Shown here piece by piece: positions 1 to 8,900 of a DNA stretch of 54,979 bases (its first letter is position 1; every line of letters begins with the position of its first letter). The translations under genes were made by a program, and so were the position numbers. The DNA comes from an uncultured Gemmatimonadota bacterium (GTDB lineage: Bacteria; Gemmatimonadota; Gemmatimonadetes; Longimicrobiales; Longimicrobiaceae). The notes under the pieces are model-generated. The model saw nothing but the letters and a program-made list of their open reading frames with translations. It searched no databases and was not told the DNA's origin. The stretch covers positions 1 through 54,979 of the forward strand of contig CADCTW010000102.1 of NCBI GenBank assembly GCA_902805735.1, read 5' to 3'.

Positions 1-574
1 CCCGCTCCCCCTCCAGCAGCCGCCGCTCGGCGGCCATGCGCTCGGCCGGCACCCCGGCCAGGGGCGCCAGCGCCGCGGGCTCCCCCGCCACCGCGCGAAG
101 GAAGGCCTCGGCGCGGGCGGCGCGCAGCCCCGATTCCTGGAGCTCGCCCGCCAGGCGGGCGGAGTCGGCGCGCTCGGCGGTGCCGTCCAGCTCCACCAGG
201 AGCTGCCCGGCGCGCACCCGCTGCCCCTCGGCCACCAGGATGGCCTTGACGGTGGCCGCCTCCATGGGCTGCACGACCTTGGTGCGGTTGTCGGGGATCA
301 GCTTGCCGTGCGCGGTGGCCACCACGTCCACCTTGCCAAAGGTGGCCCACGCCGTGGCCAGCGCGGCGAACAGGATCAGCATCCACATCGCCACCCGCGG
401 CGCGGGCGACACGGGGGTCTCCTGCAGCGCCAGCGCGGCGGGGAGGAACTGCGTCTCGTAGGGCACGCGCCCCGGCGGGTCGGTCTCGCCGCGGGCGCGC
501 CACGCCTCGCGAAAGGCCCAGCCGTAGCGGTGCGCCAGGTCGCCCGCGGCCCGGGCGCGGAGAAGGAGGCCCAT
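1..574 (-). CDS. HlyD-family type I secretion membrane-fusion protein (N-terminal part, cut by window edge)
   Basis: This is the periplasmic adaptor that links an inner-membrane ABC exporter to a TolC-type outer-membrane channel. I translated the open frame by hand from the ATG at 574. It gives a cytoplasmic N-terminus of about 60 residues, one membrane segment (around MWMLILFAALATAWATFG), and then the typical adaptor start: GKVDVVATAHGKLIPDNRTK, followed by VQPMEAATVKAILVAEGQRV. This is the biotinyl-lipoyl-like hairpin of HlyD proteins. The next segment is charged and helical, as expected for the coiled-coil arm. The frame stays open to base 1, so the C-terminal half lies outside the window. 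The start lies 4 bases after the stop of the ABC exporter gene, so the two are almost certainly one operon, exporting the RTX protein upstream. No TolC gene is visible here. Confidence 0.9.
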   Translation of the reverse strand, partial: MGLLLRARAAGDLAHRYGWAFREAWRARGETDPPGRVPYETQFLPAALALQETPVSPAPRVAMWMLILFAALATAWATFGKVDVVATAHGKLIPDNRTKVVQPMEAATVKAILVAEGQRVRAGQLLVELDGTAERADSARLAGELQESGLRAARAEAFLRAVAGEPAALAPLAGVPAERMAAERRLLEGER

Positions 575-578
575 CGCC

Positions 579-2744
579 TCACCCCCCCTGCATGCGGTGG
601 AGGCGCGAGTAGTGCCCCTCCGGGTCGCGCAGCAGCTCGGCGTGCGGCCCCACCTCCACGATCTGCCCGCGCTCCATCACCACGATGCGGTCCGCGTCGC
701 GCACGGCGGAGAGGCGGTGGGCGATGATGAGCACGGTGCGCCCGCGGCAGATCGCCTTCATGTTGTCCTGGATGATCCGCTCGCTCTCGTAGTCCAGCGC
801 GCTGGTGGCCTCGTCGAAGATGAGGATGCGCGGGTTGGACATCAGCGCCCGCGCGATGGCGATGCGCTGCCGCTGTCCGCCGGAAAGGGTGGAGCCCTGC
901 TCCCCCACCATGGTGTCGTACGCCTCGGCGAGCTCCAGGATGAAGTCGTGGGCGCCCGCCATCCTGGCGGCCTGGATCACCGCCTCCAGCGGCGCGCCGG
1001 GGTCGGCCAGCGAGATGTTCTCGCGCACGGTGCGGTTGAAGAGCACGTTCTCCTGCAGCACCGTGCCGATCTGCCGCCGCAGCGAGGAGGTGTCCGCCAG
1101 CGTCAGGTCCATCCCGTCGATCAGCACCTGCCCCCGCTCGGGGACGTACAGGCGCTGCACCAGGCGGGTGAGGGTGCTCTTGCCGGAGCCGGAGCGCCCC
1201 ACGATCCCGATCACCTCTCCCGGCTCGATCTCCAGCTCCACGCCGCGCAGGATCTCCGGCCCGTCGGAGCGGTAGCGGAAGACGATGTTGTCGAAGCGGA
1301 TGCGCCCCTGGATGGGGGGAAGGGTGCTGCGGTTGCCGGCCACCTCGGTGCGGGTGTTGAGGATGTCGCCCAGCCGCTGCACCGAGATCCCCGTCTGCTG
1401 GAAGTCGGTCCACAGCTGCGCCAGCCGCATCACCGGGCGCGCCACGTGCCCCGCCAGCATGTTGAAGGCGATCAGCTGCCCCACCGTCATCTCCCCCCCG
1501 ATCACCAGGCGGGCGCCCAGCCACATGGTGGCCACCGTCACCAGCTTCCCCACCAGCGACACCCCGCCCCCCGCCATCGTGCTGATGGTGGTGGTGCGGA
1601 AGCTGGCGGAGACGTACGCCGCGAGCTGGTTGTCCCACCGGCGGGTGAGCTGCGGCTCCACCGCCATGGCCTTCACGGTGCCGATGCCGGTCATGGCCTC
1701 CACCAGGAACGCCTGGTTCTCCGCCCCGCGCGCGAACTTCTCGTTGAGGCGCGTGCGCAGCACGGGGGTGAAGAGCGCCGTGAGGATGGCGTAGCACGGA
1801 AGGGAGAGCACCACGACGAGCGTGAGCCACACGCTGTAGTACAGCATCACCGCCAGGAAGACCACCGAGAAGAGGAGGTCCAGCACCAGGGTGATGGCGT
1901 TGCCGGTGAGGAAGGAGCGGATGTTCTCCAGCTCGCGCACGCGGGCCACCGAGTCGCCCACGCGGCGGGCCTGGAAGTACGCCAGCGGCAGGTTGAGCAG
2001 GTGGCGGAAGAGGCGCGCGCCCAGCTCCACGTCGATGCGGCTGGTGGTGTGGGCGAAGACGTAGCTGCGCAGCCCCGTGAGCAGCACCTCGAACACGGAA
2101 ACCACCAGCAGCCCCACCGCGATCACGTCCAGCGTGGCGAACCCGCGGTTCACCAGCACCTTGTCCATCACCACCTGGAAGAAGAGCGGCGTCACCAGCG
2201 CGAAGAGCTGGAGGACGAAGCTCACGGCCAGCACCTCGCCCAGGAGCCGCCGGTAGCGGACGATGGCGGGGATGAACCAGGTGAAGTCGAACCGGCTCAT
2301 CTCCCCCGCCAGCGACGCGCGCGAGGCGAAGAGCAGGAGCTCCCCCGTCCACCGCTCCTCCAGCACCGCGGCCGCCACCGTTTCCGGGCGGCCGGCCACG
2401 GGGTCGTGCACCAGCGCGCTGCCCCCGTCCACGCGAGCCAGCACGAAGAAGCCGCCGTCCCTCCCCACCGCAACGGCGGGGAGGGGGAGGCGGTCCATGC
2501 GGTCCGCGCGTGCCGTGACGGCGCGGGCCTGCAGCCCCAGCTCCCGCGCCGCCAGCAGGATGTCGGCGCGGGTGAAGGGCTTCCCCTCGGTGGCGTGCTC
2601 GTGCGCCAGCTGGTCCGCGTCGGCGGCCACGCCGTGGAGCCGCGCCATGATCACGAGGCACGCCAGCCCGCTGTCCAGCGGCGGGGGCGCGTCTTCGGGG
2701 GGAGCCTCTACCTGGGATACCCGAATGGGAACTTCCAGCTTCAT
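579..2744 (-). CDS. Type I secretion ABC transporter (HlyB-type, with inactive C39-like domain)
   Basis: This is a 721-residue inner-membrane exporter that powers one-step secretion of RTX proteins across both membranes. Residues 1-130 form a C39-peptidase-like domain, but the catalytic Cys of the DCG motif is replaced (DSGLACL, Ser25). As in HlyB, it should therefore dock substrate and not cleave a leader. Six membrane segments follow (about 150-420). The C-terminal nucleotide-binding domain has Walker A (GRSGSGKST, near 511), the signature LSGGQRQRIAIARA (near 616), Walker B (ILIFDEATSAL, near 636) and the switch histidine (AHRLS, near 673). Length and order match HlyB. The start is the ATG at 2744. 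It lies 157 bases after the RTX gene, separated from it by an inverted array of heptamers, and 4 bases before hlyD. The likely substrate is the neighbouring RTX protein. Confidence 0.93.
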   Translation of the reverse strand: MKLEVPIRVSQVEAPPEDAPPPLDSGLACLVIMARLHGVAADADQLAHEHATEGKPFTRADILLAARELGLQARAVTARADRMDRLPLPAVAVGRDGGFFVLARVDGGSALVHDPVAGRPETVAAAVLEERWTGELLLFASRASLAGEMSRFDFTWFIPAIVRYRRLLGEVLAVSFVLQLFALVTPLFFQVVMDKVLVNRGFATLDVIAVGLLVVSVFEVLLTGLRSYVFAHTTSRIDVELGARLFRHLLNLPLAYFQARRVGDSVARVRELENIRSFLTGNAITLVLDLLFSVVFLAVMLYYSVWLTLVVVLSLPCYAILTALFTPVLRTRLNEKFARGAENQAFLVEAMTGIGTVKAMAVEPQLTRRWDNQLAAYVSASFRTTTISTMAGGGVSLVGKLVTVATMWLGARLVIGGEMTVGQLIAFNMLAGHVARPVMRLAQLWTDFQQTGISVQRLGDILNTRTEVAGNRSTLPPIQGRIRFDNIVFRYRSDGPEILRGVELEIEPGEVIGIVGRSGSGKSTLTRLVQRLYVPERGQVLIDGMDLTLADTSSLRRQIGTVLQENVLFNRTVRENISLADPGAPLEAVIQAARMAGAHDFILELAEAYDTMVGEQGSTLSGGQRQRIAIARALMSNPRILIFDEATSALDYESERIIQDNMKAICRGRTVLIIAHRLSAVRDADRIVVMERGQIVEVGPHAELLRDPEGHYSRLHRMQGG

Positions 2745-2782
2745 CCAGCGGACCTTCGAGGGGGTGACTGCGGGGGAGTAGT

Positions 2783-2903
2783 ACCCAGTGCCTAGTGCCT
2801 AGTGCCTAGTGCCCAGTAACTGCTCTTCAGCAGTTGGACTGAGCACCGAGGCGTGACACTTCTTACTAGGCACTAGGCACTAGGCACTAGGCACTAGGCA
2901 CTT
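2783..2903. repeat. Inverted tandem array of a TAGTGCC heptamer between RTX and exporter genes
   Basis: The left arm (2786-2814) holds about four head-to-tail copies of AGTGCCT. The right arm (2865-2902) holds about five copies of its complement, GGCACTA, and ends at the RTX stop codon. The arms could pair over about 27 bases. Between them lies a second, small perfect hairpin (AACTGCT-CTTC-AGCAGTT, 2818-2835). On the minus strand this structure sits after the RTX stop and before the hlyB start. It could therefore attenuate or stabilise the transcript between substrate and exporter. The repeat is seen directly; the regulatory role is inference. Confidence 0.8.
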
Positions 2904-5900
2904 ACTTCACATTCGCGGCGATCATCGCGCTGAGCGCCTCGTGGTAGTTCTCCGGGAGCGCCGTGTCGGCCGCCGCGGGGGGCGAGAACACCGCCATCGC
3001 GTTCACCAGCGCATCCACCTGGCGGTCCGCCGGGGTGCTGCTCCACCCGCCGGACACCGCCTTCTGCCCTTCGAGCGCACTGGCCAGGCCGTCGAGGGTG
3101 GTGTCCTCGGTGGCGGCTTCCCCCGTCTCGCCGCCCAGCGCCGAGGCGATGGAGCCCACCGCGTCCGCCTGCGTGCCGGCCGCCGCGGCCGCCGCCGTGC
3201 CCTGGGCGAGGCCGCGCATGGCGTTGGCCAGCTTCTCCGCCTGGGCCTGCACGTCGTTCTTGCCCGTGTTCAGCTTCGCCATCGCCTTGGCGATCTCCGC
3301 CATCCGCGCGTCCGAAGCCGCGGCGCCGGCGGCACCGGCACCGGCGCCCGCCGCCGCGGCTGCCGCACCCTCCGCGGGTGTGCCGGCCACGGACGCCATG
3401 CCCACTTCGCGCGGCGGCTTGCCCGCGCTCCAGGGGCGGTCCGTGGGGACCTCCCAGCGAGCGGAGCCGGGGGTGCCGGCGGCAGGTACGTCATTGCCCG
3501 GGATGATACGATGAATCTGACGGGTTTCGGGCGATTCGTCCAGTGTCCCCGCCTCGTTCACCGACATGGCCAGCATCGGCGAGTCCGCGCTCGACGTGCT
3601 GGTGGAAGCCGGGGCCGCGTACGCCGCCAGCAGCTCCGCGGGCGTCCAAATGACCCCGTCCGAGAACTGGATCCGGCTGATCGCCCAGTTGCTGCTGTAG
3701 AAGTGGTCCTGCACCGTCACGCGGTCGCCCGAGCCGTAATCCAGGACCAGGTTGTTGCCCGATCGGTACGCCGCCGCCAGCCCGGTGGAGGCGACGTCTT
3801 CGAACTTGAGGGTGTCCACCCGGCCGGCGGTGGCGTCGTAGGTGTGCACCGTGTCCTGGCCCGAGCCCAACCGCACCAGGTAGGTGTCGTCGCCCACTCC
3901 GCCGTCCAGGCGGTCGCCTCCGGTGCCGCCATCCAGCACGTCGTTGCCGTTGTCCCCGTACAGCGAGTCGATGCCCTCGCCGCCCGAGAGCTGGTCCGCG
4001 CCGTCGCCGCCGCGCAGGTAGTCGTTGCCCGCCTCGCCGTACACCCGGTCGTCGCCGCCGTTGCTGTGGATGGTGTCGTCGCCCGCGCCCGCCAGGATCG
4101 TCTCGGCGGAGCCGCTGAAGCTCATGGAGTCGTTGCCCGCCGTGAGCTGCAGCGGATACGCCTCATACAGCTGGCCCGGCGTCCAGGTGACCCCATCCGA
4201 GAACTGGATCTGGCTGATCGTCCAGTTGCTGCTGTAGAAGTGGTCCTGCACCGTCACCCGGTCGCCCGAGCCGTACTCCAGGATCAGGTTGTCGCCCGCG
4301 CGGCGCACCGCCGTCAGCCCCGTGGAGGCGACATCCTCGAACTTGAGGGTGTCCACCCGGCCGGCGGTGGCGTCGTAGGTGTGCACCGTGTCCTGGCCCG
4401 AGCCCACCCGCACCAGGTAGGTGTCGCTGCCCGCGTCGCCCTCCATGCGGTCGTTGCCCGTTCCGCCATCCAGCACGTCGTTGCCGTTGTCCCCGTGCAG
4501 CGAGTCGTTCCCTTCGCCGCCCGAGAGCTGGTCCGCGCCGTCGCCGCCGCGCAGGTAGTCGTTGCCCGCTTCGCCGTACACCCGGTCGTCGCCGCCGTAG
4601 CTGTGGATGGTGTCGTCGCCCGCACCCGCCAGGATCGTCTCGGCGGCGCTGGTGAAGCCCATGGAGTCGTTGCCCGCCGTGAGCTGCAGCGGGTACGCCT
4701 CGTAGAGCTGGCCGACGGTCCAGGTGACGCCGTCCGAGAACTGGACCTGGTTGAGCTGGTTGTTGGCGCTGGAGAAGTGGTCCTGCACCGTCACCCGGTC
4801 ACCGGCCCCGTACTCCAGGATCAGGTGGTCGCCCGCGCGGCGCATCGCCGTCAGCCCCGTGGAGGGGACGTCCGCGAACTTCAGCGTCTCGATGCGCCCC
4901 GCGGTGGTGTCGTAGGCGTACACCGTGTCGAGCCCATCCCCCACGCGCACCACGAACGTGTCGTTGCCGGCACCGCCCGACATGTAGTCGTCGCCCGTGC
5001 CGCCCTCCAGCCGGTCGTCGCCATCACGGCCGTACAGGGTGTCGTTGCCCGCGCCGCCCAGCGCGCGGTCGCTGCCGGCGCCCATGTCCAGCGTGTCGTT
5101 GCCGCTCCCGCCGTCCACGAAGTCGTCGCCGCCGTACGTGGAGATGGCGTCGTCGCCGCCGCCCGCGTACACGCGCTCCGCCCCCTCGGTGAAGCGCAGC
5201 TCGTCGTTCCCCTCGCTGCCGCTCACGGCGTAGGCGGTGAAGAACTCGGCCATGGTCCAGGTGACCCCGTCCGAGAACTGCACCCGGTTGATCTGGTAGT
5301 CCGTCCCCTGGAAGTAGTTCTGCAGCGTCACCGCGTCGCCGGTGCCGTACTCCACCACCAGGTCGTAGCCGATGGTGCGCACCCCCGTGATGCCGGTGGA
5401 GGGCACGTCGTCGAACTTCAGCGTGTCCACCCGCCCCGTGCTCCAGTCGTAGGCGCGGATGGTGTCGCGGCCGTCGCCCACGCGCACCACGAAGGTGTCG
5501 CTGCCGAAGCCGCCGTCCATGTAGTCGTCGCCCGTGCCGCCGTCCAGCACGTCCGCCCCGTCGGAGCCGTACAGGCCGTCGTTGCCGGTGCCGCCGCGCA
5601 GGGTGTCGTCGCCCGCCTCGCCGTGCAGGGCGTCGTTGCCCGCGCCGCCCGCCAGAGTGTCGTTGCCGTTGCCGCCGTACAGGGAGTCGTTGCCGATGCC
5701 GCCATCCACCTGGTCGTTGCCGCCGTAGGTGTACACCGAGTCGTCGCCGCCGCCGGCCGCCACGCGCTCGGCACCATCGGTGAAGCGCAGCTCGTCGTTG
5801 CCCTCGCTGCCGCTCACGGCGTAGGCGGTGAAGAACTCGGCCATGCTCCAGGTGACCCCGTCCGAGAACTGGACGCGGTTCACCTGGTAGTCCGTCCCCT

Positions 5901-8900
5901 GAAAGTAGTTCTGCAGCGTGACCGCGTCGCCGGTGCCGTACTCCACCACCAGGTCGTAGCCGATGGTGCGCACGCCCGTGATGCCGGTGGAGGGCACGTC
6001 GTCGAACCGGAGCGTGTCCACCCGCCCGGCCGACCAGTCGTAGGCGCGGATGGTGTCGCGGCCGTCGCCCCGGCGCACCACGAAGGTGTCGCTGCCGAAG
6101 CCGCCGTCCATGTAGTCGTCGCCCGCGTTCCCTTCCAGCACGTCCGCGCCGTCGGAGCCGTACAGGCCGTCGTTGCCGGTGCCGCCGCGCAGGGTGTCGT
6201 CGCCCGTCTCGCCGTGCAGGGCGTCGTTGCCCGCGCCGCCGGCCAGGGTGTCGTTGCCGGTGCCGCCGTACAGAGAGTCGTTGCCGATGCCGCCGTCCAC
6301 CACGTCGTTGCCGCCGTAGGCGTACACGGCGTCGTCGCCGCCGCCGGCCGCCACGTTCTCGGCGCCTTCGGTGAAGCGCAGCTCGTCGTTGCCGTCGCTG
6401 CCGGCCACCGGGTACGCGGTGAGGAGCTGCGCCTGCGTCCAGGTGACGCCGTCGGAGAACTGGAAGCGGTTTACCTGGTAATCCGCCCCGTGGAAGAAGT
6501 TCTGCAGCGTGACGCTGTCTCCCGCGCCGTATTCCACCACCAGGTCGTAGCCGATGGTGCGCAGGCCGGTGATGCCGGTGGAGGGCACGTCGTCGAACCG
6601 GAGCGTGTCCACCCGCCCGGCAGACCAGTCGTAGGCGCGGATGGTGTCGCGGCCGTCGCCCACGCGCAGCACGAAGGTGTCGCTGCCGAAGCCGCCGTCC
6701 ATGTAGTCGTCGCCCGTGCCGCCCACCAGCACGTCCGCGCCGTCCTCGCCGTACAGCCCGTCGCCGCCCTCGCCGCCCTCCAGGCGGTCGTTGCCGCCGC
6801 GGCCGTAGAGCTGGTCGTCGCCCCCGGTGCCCTGCAGGAAGTCCGCCCCGGTGCCGCCGTACATCGTCTCGCCCGGCACGAAGTCCAGGCTGTACAGGTC
6901 CAGCATCCCGGAGTTGGCCAGGTGCTCCGCGGACCACACCACGCCGTCCGAGAACTGGATCTGGCTGATCTGGTTGTAGGCGCCGTAGAAGTGGTTCTGC
7001 ACCGTCACCCGGTCGCCGCTGCCGTACTCCAGCACCAGGTTGTACCCCTCGCGCCGCACCTCGGTGAGCTCGTTGGAGGCGATGTTCTCGAACACCAGTG
7101 TGTCCGAGCGGCCGGCCCCCGTGTCGTACGCGTCGATCACGTCGCGGCCGGAGCCCGCGCGCAGCACGAAGGTGTCGTTGCCGGCGCCGCCCTCCATCAG
7201 GTCGTCGCCCGCGCCGCCGTCCACCACGTCGTCGCCCGTGCCCAGGTACACCCGGTCGTTGCCGGTGCCGGCATTCACCGTGTCGTTGCCGCCGTAGGTG
7301 CGCAGCGTGTCATGGCCGGCGCCCAGCGAGATGTTCTCGGACGCGTCGGTGAAGCCCAGGTCGTCGTTGCCCTCGCTGGCCGTCACCGCGTACGCGGCGA
7401 AGAGCTGCTCCTGCGTCCAGGTGGTGCCGTCGGAGAACTGGAAGTTCTTGACCTGGTAGTCCGCCCCGGAGAAGTGGTCGCGCAGGGTCACGCTGTCGCC
7501 GGCGCCGAACTCCAGGATCAGGCTGCGCCCCGAGGTGCGCACCGCCGTGATCCCGGTGGAGGGCACGTCCTCGAACTTCAGCGTGTCCAGCCGGCCGTTG
7601 GCGTGGCTGTACGCCTCCACCGTGTCACGGCCCGAGCCCAGGCGCACCACGTAGCTGTCCGCCCCGGCGCCGCCCGCCATGTAGTCGTCGCCCGTGCCGC
7701 CCTCCAGCACGTCCGCGCCGGCCTCGCCGTGCAGCGAGTCGTTCCCCGCGCCGCCCTCCAGCCGGTCGTCGCCGTCGCGGCCGTACAGGATGTCGTTCCC
7801 CTCGCCGCCCAGCGCGCGGTCGTTGCCGGCGCCCATGTCCAGCGTGTCGTTGCCGCTCCCGCCGTCCACGAAGTCGTTGCCGCCGTGGGTGGCCACGGAG
7901 TCGTGCCCGGCCAGCGCGGTGATGGTCTCCGCGCCGTCGGTGAAGTTCATCCCGCTGTCGTTGCCCTCCGTCATGGTGATGGGGTAGGCCGAGAGGAGCT
8001 GGGCCTGGGTCCACACCACGCCGTCGGAGAACTGGAAGCGGTCGATCTGGTAATGGCTGCTGTGGAAGTGGTTCTGCAGCGTCACGGAGTTGCCGTCGCC
8101 GTACTCCAGCACCAGGTGCATCCCGGAGGTGCGGATGGCGGTGATGCCGGTGGAGGGGACGTCCTCGAACTTCAGCGTGTCCAGCCGCCCGGCCACGTTG
8201 TCCCAGTCGTCGATGCGGTCGTGCCCGGAGCCCATGCGCACCACGTACGTGTCGGCGCCGTAGCCGCCGTCCATGAGGTCGTTGCCGGTGCCGCCGTCCA
8301 GCACGTCGCTCCCTTCCCCGCCGTACAGGGAGTCCGCGCCGTCGCCGCCCGCCACACGGTCGTCGCCGTTGCCGGCGGTCACGTGGTCGTTGCCGGCGCC
8401 GCCGTCCAGCACGTCGTTCCCGTCCTGGCCGTGGAGCGTGTCGTGCCCGGCGCCGCCGCTCACCGTGTCGTCGCCGGCGCCGGCCTCCACGTAGTCGTTG
8501 CCGCTGCCGGCATCCACCGTGTCGTTGCCGCCGAAGGTGTAGACGGTGTCCTCGCCCATCCCGGTGGAGATGGTGTCCGCCAGGTTGCCCAGCCGCGCCA
8601 CGTCGTTCCCTTCGCCGCCCTGGATGGGGTACGCGGAGTAAAGCTGCTCCGCCGTCCAGGTGACCCCGTCCGAGAACTGGAAGCGCTCCACCATGTACTG
8701 CGAGTTGTAAAACTGGTTCTGCACGGTGACGCTGTCCCCGCTCCCGTACTCGATCACCATGTGGTGGCCGGACACCTTCACCGCCGTGATGCCGGTGGAG
8801 GGGACGTCCTCGAACTTCACCGTGTCCACGCGCCCAACCACGTGGTCCCAGTCGTCGATGCGGTCGTGGCCGCCGCCCGCGCGCACCACGTACGTGTCGG

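Noticed and set aside
2783-2903. Heptamer arrays as a CRISPR-like or insertion-sequence feature
   Set aside because: Units are only 7 bases without spacers, and there are no cas or transposase genes.
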